This document shows, one piece after another, positions 25,262 to 35,119 of a stretch of 64,000 nucleotides of DNA. A program made the position numbers and the translations under genes. The stretch is from assembly GCA_018432235.1 (NCBI GenBank), contig JAHDLO010000015.1, positions 348,798-412,797 of the forward strand. The letters run 5' to 3'. How positions within the stretch are numbered: the first letter of the stretch is position 1; each line of letters starts with the position of its first letter. A model generated the notes under the pieces. That model was not told the DNA's origin. It made no database searches and saw only the letters and a list, made by a program, of their open reading frames with translations. This stretch comes from Clostridiaceae bacterium (GTDB lineage Bacteria > Bacillota > Clostridia > Peptostreptococcales > Natronincolaceae).

Positions 25262-25795
25262 GTGCAGAAAAATAATAAAGCAACTTGGCTTGGGGTATTT
25301 CTACTTATTCTCATAGAGCAAACGATTAAAATAATAATAAATAGCAATTTTTTAGATAAAAGCTATCCGATTTTAACCCCTATGCTATATTTTGAGCCAG
25401 TTTTTAACAGACATTACTCATGGTTTAATTCCATGCTGGCTTTGGGTGTTAGTAAAAGTGTGCACATAGTCTTTGTGGCAGCATTGTTGATCATTATTTT
25501 ATTTTTTTATAAATATATTATTGAGACATATGGTCATATAAAATTAGTCAATATAATGTTTGCCTTTGTTTTTGCAGGTGCGGTCTGTTCCTTAATTGAC
25601 AAGGTCTTCTGGGATGGTAGTCTAGATTATATTTTAGTTAGGGGATTTTTCACCTTCGATTTAAAGGACGTATACATTAATATTTTTAATGGATTGCTTA
25701 TATTAAGCTTATTTTTACCAGGAAAGGAAATAAAAGAGCTTTCAGAACAGGATTTGCTGAAGGGTTTTAAACAGTATATGCTGGGGATATTTTAA
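25262..25795 (+). CDS. Divergent signal peptidase II (LspA)-like membrane protein
   Basis: A 177-residue protein with four predicted membrane spans in the LspA arrangement. The two catalytic aspartates seem kept: SLDYI stands for the usual V-V-D-F and FDLKDVYI for FNVADSAI. However the conserved GN-LID segment reads CSLID (Asn replaced by Ser) and the N-G motif near residue 50 is lost (FNRHYSW). So it is a paralogue with altered substrate or activity rather than the housekeeping enzyme. Start GTG 25262 is 6 bases after AAGGAGAG. Single-gene transcript ending at a strong terminator. Confidence 0.7.
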   Translation: MQKNNKATWLGVFLLILIEQTIKIIINSNFLDKSYPILTPMLYFEPVFNRHYSWFNSMLALGVSKSVHIVFVAALLIIILFFYKYIIETYGHIKLVNIMFAFVFAGAVCSLIDKVFWDGSLDYILVRGFFTFDLKDVYINIFNGLLILSLFLPGKEIKELSEQDLLKGFKQYMLGIF

Positions 25796-25810
25796 AGACT
25801 ATATTTGCGC

Positions 25811-25850
25811 AAAATACACTCTTAATGCTCATTAAGAGTGTATTTTTATT
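25811..25850 (+). terminator. Intrinsic terminator after LspA-like gene
   Basis: 14-bp stem AATACACTCTTAAT (25813-25826) with ATTAAGAGTGTATT (25831-25844), 4-base loop GCTC, followed by TTTATT. Confidence 0.9.
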
Positions 25851-26147
25851 GAACTAGAGTTTAAAGAGAGGGCGCTTACATTATCATAAAGATTTATTGT
25901 TCCATTGCCTATACAAACCTTTAGTAATAATAAATGGGTCTGCAGTCATTATCGAATGAAACCTTAGGTTATTATCTTCATCGCTATAATGCAATTTCTC
26001 AATATTGGATATATAGATTTTTGAAATAATGCTATACATTAGAATATAATTTTAATGAAATAATTCTACAATTAACTACAAAATTTTGATAAAATAGATA
26101 AAATGAGAGTTTTAAAACAAAAAATATTACCCTTGAGGAGAAGGCTT
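25851..26147 (+). promoter_or_regulatory. Intergenic region with sigma-A promoter for the HAD gene
   Basis: TTGAAA (26021-26026), 18-base spacer, TATAAT (26045-26050). No gene is seen in this stretch; the frame from 26103 is leader to the HAD gene. Confidence 0.5.
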
Positions 26148-26768
26148 ATGATAAAGTATGTTATTTTTGATTTTGACGGAACCCTTGTGGACTCCAAGGA
26201 CATAGCGATAGCCTCTATAAATAAGCTGTCGGAGAAATATAAGTTTAAGAGAGTATTGGACGAAGAAATAGAATATCTTAGAAAGCTATCTATTCCTGAA
26301 AAATGCAAGGCATTAAATGTTCCAATATATAAGCTGCCTATATGGGCCGCAGATTTTTACACGCTATACAGGAATGCTATGAAGGAGCTCCACATGTTTG
26401 ATGGCATCCGGGAGATGCTTATGGCGCTTAAGCAAAGAGGATATGAAATTGCAATTATTTCGTCTAATTCAGAGCACATTATAAGGGACTTTCTGAGTAA
26501 ATATAAAATTGAAGTCATAGATAAAATTCATTGCTCTAAAAATTTGTTTGGCAAGGATAAGATAATTAAGAGATTTCTTTCAAGGAATAAGCTGACCTCC
26601 TCGGAGGTGATTTATGTAGGGGATGAGCATAGAGATATCGTAGCCTGCAGAAAAAATTCAATTAAAGTGATATGGGTAAGCTGGGGCTTTGATGTATTGG
26701 AGACCTTAGAGGATGAGACGCCGGATTATATCGTAAATAAGCCGGAGGAAATATTAAGTATATTATAG
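26148..26768 (+). CDS. HAD-superfamily hydrolase (phosphoglycolate phosphatase-like)
   Basis: A 206-residue HAD-IA phosphatase with motif I DFDGTLVDS (nucleophile and acid Asp), motif II in IAIISSNSE, the motif III lysine in the FGKDKIIKRF area and motif IV YVGDEHRDIVACRKN. The cap is a small helical type 1. It hydrolyses a small phosphate ester, substrate unknown. Start ATG 26148 with GAGGAGAAGG 3-4 bases upstream; the frame extended to 26103 has no ribosome binding site. Monocistronic, ending at a strong hairpin. Confidence 0.87.
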   Translation: MIKYVIFDFDGTLVDSKDIAIASINKLSEKYKFKRVLDEEIEYLRKLSIPEKCKALNVPIYKLPIWAADFYTLYRNAMKELHMFDGIREMLMALKQRGYEIAIISSNSEHIIRDFLSKYKIEVIDKIHCSKNLFGKDKIIKRFLSRNKLTSSEVIYVGDEHRDIVACRKNSIKVIWVSWGFDVLETLEDETPDYIVNKPEEILSIL

Positions 26769-26776
26769 TTGCGATG

Positions 26777-26820
26777 ATGGAGAAGCTCACTTATATATCA
26801 GTGAGCTTCTCCATTATAAC
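26777..26820. terminator. Strong hairpin between convergent HAD and uvsE genes
   Basis: 14-bp perfect stem ATGGAGAAGCTCAC (26777-26790) with GTGAGCTTCTCCAT (26801-26814). T tails are weak on both strands, so termination strength is uncertain. Confidence 0.6.
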
Positions 26821-26976
26821 TGAATAAATCCTGCTGCTATAGCTTAGCTATATTTGTAATAAAAAAGTATAATGTAGTTTTCAGCGCCTACATAAGTGAG
26901 ACATTGTAGGTCAGTATTACAGGGTAGGTAAATATAGCGGGTAGACATAATTAAATTACGTCTACCAAATTCTCTC

Positions 26977-27939
26977 CTAGTATTCTATAGTACCTTCATC
27001 GATAATGCTAACTAAGCCCATCGCTTTTAACTCCGTCATGGCCCTTAGTAATGCAGTGTCCTTCATCTTTGCTTCAATCATAATATCAAAGTCCTGATCT
27101 AGCGCTTTAGCAACGCTTAAAAAACCCATTAGAAATTCAATGTCAACATAATCCGCATGGGCCCTTATATTTTTGTTATCCTTAGGGCTCGATACATGTA
27201 TTTTCGGGGGGGAAATCTCATTGCGCCAGGTATTATAAATATCCTCCCATAAGTCTTCTAGGGCTTCACCATCATTATTACACCAATGATGGTGTATATC
27301 CAATACCATTGGTATTGAAAGCGCCTTGCATATCGAAAGCACTTCTTTTGCAGTGAAGGATTTATCGTCATTTTCAAGTATTATCCTTTTAGAAAGCCTC
27401 TTATCTAAATGGCGAAAGTTTTCTATAAACCTTTCAGCTGCCTTTTCTTTGCTTCCATAGGTGCCGCCAACATGTACCACCAGCTTAGCTTCCTTTTCAG
27501 TCAGATTCATGGCCTCGAAGAGTCTAACATGATAATCCAGATCTGCAACAGCTGCTTTTAAAATATCGGTCTTAGGCGTATTAATAACCGTAAAATGATC
27601 AGGATGAGCGCTTACTCTAATACCGATATCCTTTACTAGTCTGCCTAATTCCTCAAATTCCTTTTTAAACATGTCAGTATAATTCCAATTTAGCACCTCT
27701 GCATGCGTAGCAAGGGGGATGAGCTTCGAGGTAAAACGATATAAATGAATATCTGAGGCTTTATTATAAAGCAGAATACGTCTAGATATCTCTAGATTTT
27801 GCTTAGTTAAATCCTTAAGCTTATAGAGCCTGATTTCATCGTCCTTAAGCTCCGTATAACGTTTATAGGTAATGGTTTTGTTTGGAGAGCCATCCTGAAG
27901 ACCTAAAGCCATTGCCACATATCCGAATCTAATTTTCAT
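26977..27939 (-). CDS. uvsE: UV damage endonuclease UvsE
   Basis: A 320-residue TIM-barrel endonuclease of the UvsE/UVDE family, which nicks DNA 5' of UV photoproducts in a light-independent repair path alternative to nucleotide excision. Signature segments are KIRFGYVAMAL at the N-terminus, RVSAHPDHFTVINTP, VVHVGGTYGSKEKA, ENDDKSFTAKEVL and VLDIHHHWCN, whose His/Glu/Asp residues bind the metal ions. ATG 27939 has GGAGGT 6 bases upstream; the frame extension to 27966 is not needed. Common in spore formers that must survive UV. Confidence 0.92.
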   Translation of the reverse strand: MKIRFGYVAMALGLQDGSPNKTITYKRYTELKDDEIRLYKLKDLTKQNLEISRRILLYNKASDIHLYRFTSKLIPLATHAEVLNWNYTDMFKKEFEELGRLVKDIGIRVSAHPDHFTVINTPKTDILKAAVADLDYHVRLFEAMNLTEKEAKLVVHVGGTYGSKEKAAERFIENFRHLDKRLSKRIILENDDKSFTAKEVLSICKALSIPMVLDIHHHWCNNDGEALEDLWEDIYNTWRNEISPPKIHVSSPKDNKNIRAHADYVDIEFLMGFLSVAKALDQDFDIMIEAKMKDTALLRAMTELKAMGLVSIIDEGTIEY

Positions 27940-28563
27940 AATTACCTCCAAATGATTAACCTCCACGATCTAAAATCAGTCGGGAAATATTTTATGATGC
28001 GTTGCTTATCATAATCAACAGAGTCCACCACATAAAGACGCCCATGTGGATAAAATGTGAATAATATATGTTCTCAATTACTAATAAAAGCCTTGAAAAT
28101 ACAAGGTTTTTCGACTTATTATGACTAAAGCAGAGGACTGTATCATCATGTCGAAACCAGTATCGAATTAAACTTAATCATTGTCGAAATCCCACACAGC
28201 ACATGTCGATATAGGAAAGGATAAATCATAAGCATTGACATTAAAACCAACGAAATAAATCAACGCCGTTATAAATTTAACAATACTTTATAATGGATAG
28301 AAGTAGCTAATTAAAACAAGCAAATAGTCTAATCGATAAAGCTTAATCTATAAATATATTTTATCTATAAAAGAAAAAAATAATCCGTAAATAGTCTTTG
28401 AATATGCAATAAACGATACTGAAATGCCGCTAGAAGTAGAGAAGGTATGAATTCCTAGGAAAACCCCTATTATCAAGCTCAAATATCTATTCTTTAAATG
28501 TATATTTAGGGAATAGATAAACAATAAAATGTTCTAAATTGATGTTTACCAGGATTGCTTATT
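27940..28563. other. 624-base AT-rich intergenic region
   Basis: No credible gene on either strand. It contains the short stem CCTTG/CAAGG near 28092-28110 and, next to the histidine kinase gene, an imperfect stem (28484-28519, TATCTATTC with GAATAGATA) that could end the kinase transcript. Otherwise nothing recognisable. Confidence 0.5.
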
Positions 28564-29982
28564 TTAGCTGATAGTTAGTGGTAATATTACCTTAAATTCG
28601 GTTTCTTCACCAGTCTTGCTTTCGACGGTTATACAGCCATTATGAGCCTCAACGATTGTCTTTGAGATTGTTAGACCTATACCAGTGCCGCCGGTTTTAC
28701 GATTCCTTGAAACATCGCTCCTATAAAAGCGTTCAAATATATAGGGCAAATCCTCTGGATCAATTCCAATACCTGTATCCTTAACAGATATGATGATGTT
28801 CTCTTTATCTGAATTTATTTTTAGTTTTACAATACCCCCTGTATTTGCATATTTTAAAGCATTAGCAAGAAGATTGATCAATACCTGCTTTAGCTTATCT
28901 CCGTCTCCGATAAACAATACATTGTCTTCTATATCTGATTGTAAGGATAAACCCTTTAGGCGAAACTCTAAGCTGAGACTGTCAATTATCTCCTTTAAAA
29001 TGATACTGAGGTTTATTTCCTTCATCTCCAGCCTTAAATTATGATTTTCTATATCTGTCAAATACTTTAGCTCTCCAACTAATTTTATCAGCCTGTTTAC
29101 CTCTTTACTCAGTATATTAAGCTTATCGGGAGTGGGCTCCCATATTCCGTCATTAATAGCTTCTATATGGCTCTGGAGTATGGTTAAGGGGGTTCTTAGC
29201 TCGTGTGAAATATCCGCTGTCAGTCGACTTCTTAATATCTGTTGATGATCTAGACTTTTGGCTAGATGATTAATGGAATCCGCCAGCTCTTGTAGCTCTA
29301 CTGTATTGTCCGACAGACTAAGCTGTATATCCAGTATGCCACTCCTCATATCATTTGCAGCTTTAGTGATTTTTATAATAGGGCTTGAAAAGACCTTTGA
29401 GGAATAAATACCGATTAGAAGTGCTGCAAATACGGAGATAACGGTGGCAAATCCTATAGACTTGTTAATTCCCTTAGTAAATTCAACATCCCCTTGGGTT
29501 ATTGAATAAGGTGAGAAACTAGCTATGTCAATGATTCCAATACTTACGCCCTCCAAATTTAAATCATATCCTTTAGAAATATAGCTACCCTCTTCGCCAA
29601 TTATATTTTCAGATGTATATCTGCCCACCATAGAATGACCCATTTGTTTCATCATTTCATTATGAAGGGCAATCATTGAAGCGTCAAGCTTATGGCTGTA
29701 TACTAATTTACCAGTCATGTCCCTTATTTCAATGTCGTAATTATGGATTATCGGGGAAAAATCTAAATAATTTGCGTCAATGAGGTGCCATCCATCATTT
29801 GTTTGATAACTTTTTACAGCTAATTCGATAATTTCCTGATGGTCTCTTGCCTGCTCCTGCCGGAGATATCTATTATAGCGCTGGAAAATCGTGATATTAG
29901 TCAGGAAGCTGATGAGTAATATTGAAACTAGCGTGCTGCCAACCGTCAGCAATATTAATCTTGTCCTTATTTTCTTAAACAT
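28564..29982 (-). CDS. Sensor histidine kinase
   Basis: A 472-residue membrane kinase: span 1 (about 10-30), extracytoplasmic sensor of about 130 residues, span 2 (about 175-195), HAMP, HisKA with the phospho-His in ISHELRTPL, and HATPase_c with NLLANALKYAN, DTGIGI and GGTGIGLTI. The sensor domain contains several Met and His residues (for example LHNEMMKQMGHSM), which would suit a metal or redox ligand. Starts 3 bases after the response regulator stop, so the two are co-translated. Lying downstream of copper genes, envelope metal stress is a possible signal; this is inferred. Confidence 0.92.
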   Translation of the reverse strand: MFKKIRTRLILLTVGSTLVSILLISFLTNITIFQRYNRYLRQEQARDHQEIIELAVKSYQTNDGWHLIDANYLDFSPIIHNYDIEIRDMTGKLVYSHKLDASMIALHNEMMKQMGHSMVGRYTSENIIGEEGSYISKGYDLNLEGVSIGIIDIASFSPYSITQGDVEFTKGINKSIGFATVISVFAALLIGIYSSKVFSSPIIKITKAANDMRSGILDIQLSLSDNTVELQELADSINHLAKSLDHQQILRSRLTADISHELRTPLTILQSHIEAINDGIWEPTPDKLNILSKEVNRLIKLVGELKYLTDIENHNLRLEMKEINLSIILKEIIDSLSLEFRLKGLSLQSDIEDNVLFIGDGDKLKQVLINLLANALKYANTGGIVKLKINSDKENIIISVKDTGIGIDPEDLPYIFERFYRSDVSRNRKTGGTGIGLTISKTIVEAHNGCITVESKTGEETEFKVILPLTIS

Positions 29983-29985
29983 GTC

Positions 29986-30672
29986 CTATTCCCCCAGAAA
30001 TTTATAGCCGGCACCATATACAGTAGTAATATATTTAGTGCCGTTAGACTCTATCTTTTGTCGAATATTTTTGATATGGGTGTCGATTGTTCTATCATAG
30101 CCTTCATAGTCATAGCCCAGCACTTTGGTTATAAGCTCTTCACGGCTAAAAATCCTACCCTTGTTGTTAACCAGTAAAGCTAATATTTTGAATTCTGTTG
30201 AGGTTAATTCTACTGCCTTCCCAGCCTTTATAACCTCCATTTTCTCGATATTAATCAGTAAATCTCCGTAATTGTGGCTTATATTAGTCTCATTTGTATT
30301 GATGGTACGTCTAAAAATAGCTCTTAATCTTGCCATTAGCTCTTTTGGACTAAAGGGTTTTATTAAATAATCATCAGCTCCGCTATCAAGACCGTATATT
30401 TTATCTGCTTCATTAATTTTTGCAGTCAGCATCAATATAGGCACATCAGAAAAGCTTCTGATTTCCTTGCAAACCTCCTCACCCATTATGTCGGGAAGCA
30501 TTAAATCCAATATGATAAAATCAATATTTTCATTCTTTGCTATGGCTAAAGCCCTTCTGCCCTCGTGGGCAGTATAAACCTTGCAGCCTTCCTTTTCAAG
30601 ATAAGCCTTTATTACCTCAACAATGTTCTCCTCGTCATCTACAACTAGGATGCTTTTATACTTTAAGGACAT
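29986..30672 (-). CDS. OmpR/PhoB-family response regulator
   Basis: A 228-residue response regulator: receiver domain with acidic pair in VVDDEEN, phospho-acceptor Asp56 in ILDLMLPD, Thr in MLTAK and Lys in IKPFSPKE, then a winged-helix domain (about 130-228) with LTSTEFKILALL and RTIDTHIKNIRQKI. ATG 30672 sits 6 bases after GAGGTG; the GTG three codons earlier overlaps that signal. Pairs with the following kinase. Confidence 0.93.
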   Translation of the reverse strand: MSLKYKSILVVDDEENIVEVIKAYLEKEGCKVYTAHEGRRALAIAKNENIDFIILDLMLPDIMGEEVCKEIRSFSDVPILMLTAKINEADKIYGLDSGADDYLIKPFSPKELMARLRAIFRRTINTNETNISHNYGDLLINIEKMEVIKAGKAVELTSTEFKILALLVNNKGRIFSREELITKVLGYDYEGYDRTIDTHIKNIRQKIESNGTKYITTVYGAGYKFLGE

Positions 30673-30749
30673 ATATATCACCTCAGAATTAAATATATTA
30701 TATTTTTCTCCTAACCGATGCTACTTAAACTAAACAGTTATATAGAATT

Positions 30750-30785
30750 ATTAAAAAGCAGCAGCCATAAAGGCTGCCACTAAAA
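30750..30785 (-). terminator. Terminator downstream of lit
   Basis: On the minus strand, GGCAGCC and GGCTGC form a stem with a TTTAT loop, followed by TGCTTTTTAAT. It separates the copper/lipoprotein genes from the two-component genes. Confidence 0.65.
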
Positions 30786-30900
30786 AAAGGGGAAAGATTT
30801 GAACTATGATTAGTACCTAGCGTCTCTTAAATCATACACAATAATTATGTGGAAAATATGAAGATAGTAAGATTATTATCTAATAGAGGAATAAAGTTGA

Positions 30901-31593
30901 TTAACCAAGGGTAGTCCTATTAGTCCGCATTTTTAATAAAAATAAGGAAAATATGCCGGTTAATAGATTAGCTGCTATATATGTCAGGGCTATCCGTATA
31001 GCTGTGTCAAAGAATAATCCTTCCGGCAGCATTTGTATAAGGAGCTCACTATTCGGGTCTAGAATCCAAAGATCATTGGTGAAAAATATCAGATGAAAAT
31101 ACGTAAAGTATTTATAAAAGTCCATCTGCATCAATATATAAAGTAAAAGTATCAGTAGCAAACTGGTGCTGGAGGTTATTAAAAGTACGTAGGCGAGCTT
31201 CTTCTGCCAGCCTTTGTCCTTTATCATTTTATAGGCAACAAGACTTATAAACAGCACCAGACTGATGGTTCTTATCTGTCTTCCTCTTACAAAGAGTCTT
31301 TTAACATCAATCATATGCAGAATTGCCCTCTCACCAAAGGCGGGCCTTATTAAGCCCTCCTCATCTGTAATCTCGGTGTCCAATACTTCTCTATTATCCT
31401 TTAGATACGCCAGCACATCCTGAATTATCAGTGACAGCTCCCCTTCCTCAAGGCCCGTCACCTTTGTTATTTCATATTTGCTGAACATCCTGTCATAATA
31501 ATTGTTATTAAAGGTCACCACCTCTATAGCTGTTAATAGGATTGTAGTAGAAAAGAACAAGCCTATTAGAAAAAATAGTGTTTTGTTTCTCAC
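30901..31593 (-). CDS. lit: Lit-like lipoprotein intramolecular transacylase (TIGR01906/DUF1461)
   Basis: A 230-residue membrane protein with four predicted spans (about 6-28, 107-125, 135-155 and 200-222) and a conserved extracytoplasmic segment between spans 1 and 2. It matches the TIGR01906/DUF1461 family. Members characterised as Lit move an acyl chain from the diacylglyceryl moiety to the N-terminal cysteine of lipoproteins, giving the lyso form. Start GTG 31593 after AAGGGGGC. It follows lgt by 26 bases and copA in the same direction, matching the known association of Lit paralogues with copper resistance loci in other Firmicutes. Confidence 0.78.
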   Translation of the reverse strand: MRNKTLFFLIGLFFSTTILLTAIEVVTFNNNYYDRMFSKYEITKVTGLEEGELSLIIQDVLAYLKDNREVLDTEITDEEGLIRPAFGERAILHMIDVKRLFVRGRQIRTISLVLFISLVAYKMIKDKGWQKKLAYVLLITSSTSLLLILLLYILMQMDFYKYFTYFHLIFFTNDLWILDPNSELLIQMLPEGLFFDTAIRIALTYIAANLLTGIFSLFLLKMRTNRTTLG

Positions 31594-31619
31594 ATTTTTG
31601 CCCCCTTATATTTTAAGAT

Positions 31620-32456
31620 TTACCTGCTATGAATAAAGTAATAGAAGGCTGTCGATGCAGTTATTGCAGCTATTATGTTGATAAAGGCTCTTTTTTCAAA
31701 GACCTTATTTCGACTATTGTCTATATCCGATAAGCAGTCAGACTTCCTTTTTAACCATATAGCTAGGATAACAGTAGCAAAGAGTAAGCCCAAGCTATAC
31801 AAATGTGCGATTGATATTGGGCCTGCTACGATTGGATTGCTTCTGGAAAACTCTACAATAAACCTGTTGAGGGAAAAGCCAGCCAAATAATATATAAACA
31901 GCTGACCGTTATATTTAATGTATTTTCGATTTTGCCATAGTATAAAGAATAATAAATAGTTTAAAATAGCCTCATAAATTTGCGCAGGATGTAGCAGCTG
32001 CCCCTCTATCTGAACGCCCCAAAACCAGGGTTTTGACATTGCAATACCGAATACGTCACATCCAACTCTTCCTATGGCCTGGCCTAATATTATTGCCGGA
32101 GCAAAGGCATCTGCCGTTTTGCCGAGGGGTAAATTCTTTCGCTTTACATACCATAGGGCGAACAATACGCCGGCTATTAATCCCCCTTGGATAGACAGGC
32201 CCCCCTTTTGGAGCATGATTATCTCAAGTGGGTTTTCGATATAGTATGAAGGGTTGAAGGCAATGACATAATTAAGCCGAGCACCTACAAAACCTATAAT
32301 GATTGTGTAGATTGCCAAATCCGCGGTTTTGTCTCCATTCAGTCCCTTCCTTTTTACCTCATGGTTTAAGATATAAAAGCCGACAAGGATACCTAGTCCA
32401 ATCATAAATCCGAATAATGGTATGTGGATGCCGCCAATACTGAATAAGGTTTTCAA
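31620..32456 (-). CDS. lgt: Prolipoprotein diacylglyceryl transferase
   Basis: A 278-residue seven-span membrane enzyme that transfers diacylglycerol from phosphatidylglycerol to the lipobox cysteine. Motifs: GARLNYV, GGLSIQGGL, GQAIGRVGCDVFG (the Lgt signature, with C-D in place of the usual N-F) and HPAQIYE. The altered signature and C-terminal basic extension suggest an accessory Lgt rather than the housekeeping copy. Start TTG 32456 behind GGAGAG. Between copA and lit, it probably remakes lipoprotein N-termini under metal stress together with Lit. Confidence 0.85.
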   Translation of the reverse strand: MKTLFSIGGIHIPLFGFMIGLGILVGFYILNHEVKRKGLNGDKTADLAIYTIIIGFVGARLNYVIAFNPSYYIENPLEIIMLQKGGLSIQGGLIAGVLFALWYVKRKNLPLGKTADAFAPAIILGQAIGRVGCDVFGIAMSKPWFWGVQIEGQLLHPAQIYEAILNYLLFFILWQNRKYIKYNGQLFIYYLAGFSLNRFIVEFSRSNPIVAGPISIAHLYSLGLLFATVILAIWLKRKSDCLSDIDNSRNKVFEKRAFINIIAAITASTAFYYFIHSR

Positions 32457-32579
32457 GTTTATCTCTCCTTACATTTTCAATAGCTATATATGTCACGCTA
32501 AGCATAGCGAAGAATCTCTTCTCTGACAAAATATGAGATTCTTCAGCTATGCTAGAATGTCCAAAGCTTATATAATGAT

Positions 32580-35048
32580 TTATTTAGTATAGCTTGGTGC
32601 TATATCTGCTTTTTTTAATCTTAAAGAGTTATGAATAACATTTAGAGAACTAATGGCCATTGCAGCTGCGCCTATCATCGGATGGAGCAATCCTAGCATC
32701 GCAAAGGGAATTGCGACAGCATTGTAGAACCATGCCCAGAAATAATTTTCTTTAATTTTTTTGAAGGTAACCTTAGACAGCTTTATAGCCGAGATGATAC
32801 CGCTTAGCTCACCCCTTACCAGAGTGACATCGGCAGCCTCTATTGCTATATCGGTGCCTGTGCCGATAGCTATCCCAACATTAGCCTGTTTTAATGCCGG
32901 CGCATCATTGATGCCATCTCCAACCATTGCTGCCATGCCATATGTTTTCTGTAAACTAACGATTTCATCCACCTTACCATCCGGAAGAACCTCCGCTATG
33001 ACATGACTAATACCAACTTTTTTGCCAATGGCGGCAGCTGTTCTTTTATTATCGCCGGTTATCATGGCTGTTTTAATACCCATTTTTTCTAATTCTGCAA
33101 TTGCAAATACGGAATCCTCCTTTAAAGGATCGGCAACAGCAATAATGCCCATAAGTTCTTCTCCTTTGGATATAAGCATAGCGGTTTTAGCCTCCTCCTC
33201 CAGCCTTACCAATTCCGTTTCATATGCTCTGTAAGAAATTTTATTTTCTTCCATCAGTCTTCTATTGCCGACTAAAATCCTGTTGTTATCAATATAACCT
33301 ACTACGCCCTTACCTACTATGGCATTGAAATCCTTAACCTCTCCAAGTAGGATATTCTCTTTTTCTGCCTTTTCCACTATCGCATGGGCTAAGGGATGCT
33401 CTGAACCTTTTTCTATGGTTGCGGCATAGTATAATACCATGTTTTTATCAAGGTCTTTGGCTAAAATGAAATCTGTAACCTCTGGCTTGCCCTTTGTAAT
33501 TGTACCGGTTTTATCAAAGGCTATGACCTTAACATCTTTAAAGGTTTGAACAGCTTCGCCGTTTCTTATTAAAATTCCCTTTTCAGCTCCTATTCCGCTG
33601 CCCACCATTAAAGCAGTCGGAGTACCAAGACCAAGAGCGCAGGGGCAGGCTATGACGAGGACGGCTGTTGCGGTGACAAAAGCCAGCGTAAGGGGTGTAA
33701 GATCCGGGTTAATCCATGGCAGGAAGCCGGCACCCCAGCGAATGACACCCATATGAAATTCAGGAAATATGTTAAATGATACAAATATACCGATTGTCAG
33801 CAGAAGTATTATTGGAACGAAATATCCTGTAATACGGTCTGCAAATTCCTGTATTGGCACCTTTGAGCCTTGGCATTCCTCCACCAGCTTTATAACCTGA
33901 GACAGAAAGGTATCTTTGCCAATTTTTGTTACTTCCACCTTTAAAAGCCCTTGTTTGTTTAAGGTTGCACCAATGACTTCATGGCCGGCCTCTCTTTTGA
34001 CTGGCATTGACTCACCGGTTGCCATAGATTCGTCAATTAAGCTATTACCATCAATAATAACACCGTCTGTTGGAATTTTTTCACCCGGTCGGATTATCAT
34101 AATATCGCCAATTTGCAGTTCCTTTACAGGCACCTCGATTTCTTCACCCTTTACAAGAATTTTGGCTGTTTTAGCACCCATTTGTACCAGTTTCTTTATC
34201 GCTTGGGAGGCGCGGCCCTTTGCTCTTACCTCCAGATATTTTCCTATAATGTGGAAGGTCATTATGGTGGTGGCCATTTCTATAAAGGTTTGGATAGGAA
34301 AGAAAATACCCAGCAGACCGATTAAATAGGGTGGCAATGACCCAAGGGAAACAAGGACATCCATATTGGGGCTTTTATTTTTTAATGCCTTCCAGCTGGC
34401 CTTATGAACGTGCAGGCCGGTTCCGAATATAATTGGGAGGCCTAATATGGCTACGATTAAAAGGTAGCCGGGTATATGTGTCACAAACATATTTATCATC
34501 ATCAGAGCCATAATGGTTGTTGTAAATGCTATGGATATCAACATTGTTTTCCTGGCCTTTTTCATTTTCAGGGCATCCACATCAACCTCAGAATTTAGGT
34601 CATCTTCAAGGCTTACCTCATAGCCCAGCATCATTATTCTTTTTTTAATCTCTGAAAATCTGGTTTTTTGAGGATTATATGATATCATAGCTTTTTCAGT
34701 TGCAAAATTGACATTTGTCGTTGAGACACCATCAGTCTCCAGTAAGGCCTTTTCTATTTTAACTGCACAGGAGCTGCAGCTCATTCCATCTATTTTTAAG
34801 GTGACCTTCTGTAAAATACTTTCAGTATCATTAACTGCTTCGGCACCATAGCCTAATTTATCAATGACAGCTATAAAATCATCAATTCGTACTACATCTG
34901 GATCAAATTCAATTAAGCATTTTTCAGAAGCAAAATTTACGGTAACAGCATAAATGCCCTTCAATTCTTTCAGTTTGTTTTCTATGCTGACGGCACAGCT
35001 GGTACAAGACATGCCGTTGATTTTTAATACAGCCTGGTTTGTGTTCAT
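32580..35048 (-). CDS. copA: Copper-exporting P1B-type ATPase
   Basis: An 822-residue Cu(I) pump. Two N-terminal HMA domains carry GMSCTSC (Cys15, Cys18) and GMSCSSC (Cys91, Cys94). Then eight spans with the CPC transport motif in ACPCALGLG, phosphorylation loop FDKTGTITKGKPEVTDF, GSEHPLAHAI and hinge GDGINDAPAL. ATG 35048 is placed 7 bases after GAGAGGAGAG; the frame to 35078 would read through it. A CsoR-type operator lies about 70 bases upstream. Exports copper from the cytoplasm. Confidence 0.95.
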   Translation of the reverse strand: MNTNQAVLKINGMSCTSCAVSIENKLKELKGIYAVTVNFASEKCLIEFDPDVVRIDDFIAVIDKLGYGAEAVNDTESILQKVTLKIDGMSCSSCAVKIEKALLETDGVSTTNVNFATEKAMISYNPQKTRFSEIKKRIMMLGYEVSLEDDLNSEVDVDALKMKKARKTMLISIAFTTTIMALMMINMFVTHIPGYLLIVAILGLPIIFGTGLHVHKASWKALKNKSPNMDVLVSLGSLPPYLIGLLGIFFPIQTFIEMATTIMTFHIIGKYLEVRAKGRASQAIKKLVQMGAKTAKILVKGEEIEVPVKELQIGDIMIIRPGEKIPTDGVIIDGNSLIDESMATGESMPVKREAGHEVIGATLNKQGLLKVEVTKIGKDTFLSQVIKLVEECQGSKVPIQEFADRITGYFVPIILLLTIGIFVSFNIFPEFHMGVIRWGAGFLPWINPDLTPLTLAFVTATAVLVIACPCALGLGTPTALMVGSGIGAEKGILIRNGEAVQTFKDVKVIAFDKTGTITKGKPEVTDFILAKDLDKNMVLYYAATIEKGSEHPLAHAIVEKAEKENILLGEVKDFNAIVGKGVVGYIDNNRILVGNRRLMEENKISYRAYETELVRLEEEAKTAMLISKGEELMGIIAVADPLKEDSVFAIAELEKMGIKTAMITGDNKRTAAAIGKKVGISHVIAEVLPDGKVDEIVSLQKTYGMAAMVGDGINDAPALKQANVGIAIGTGTDIAIEAADVTLVRGELSGIISAIKLSKVTFKKIKENYFWAWFYNAVAIPFAMLGLLHPMIGAAAMAISSLNVIHNSLRLKKADIAPSYTK

Positions 35049-35119
35049 ATTTTTTCTCTCCTCTCGTTTAATAGTCAACAGTCAATGAATAAGCTGATCA
35101 TATCATAACTTCATATACC

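Noticed and set aside
33916..34329. Plus-strand ORFs inside copA
   Set aside because: Antisense shadows without ribosome sites; copA has all catalytic motifs in frame.
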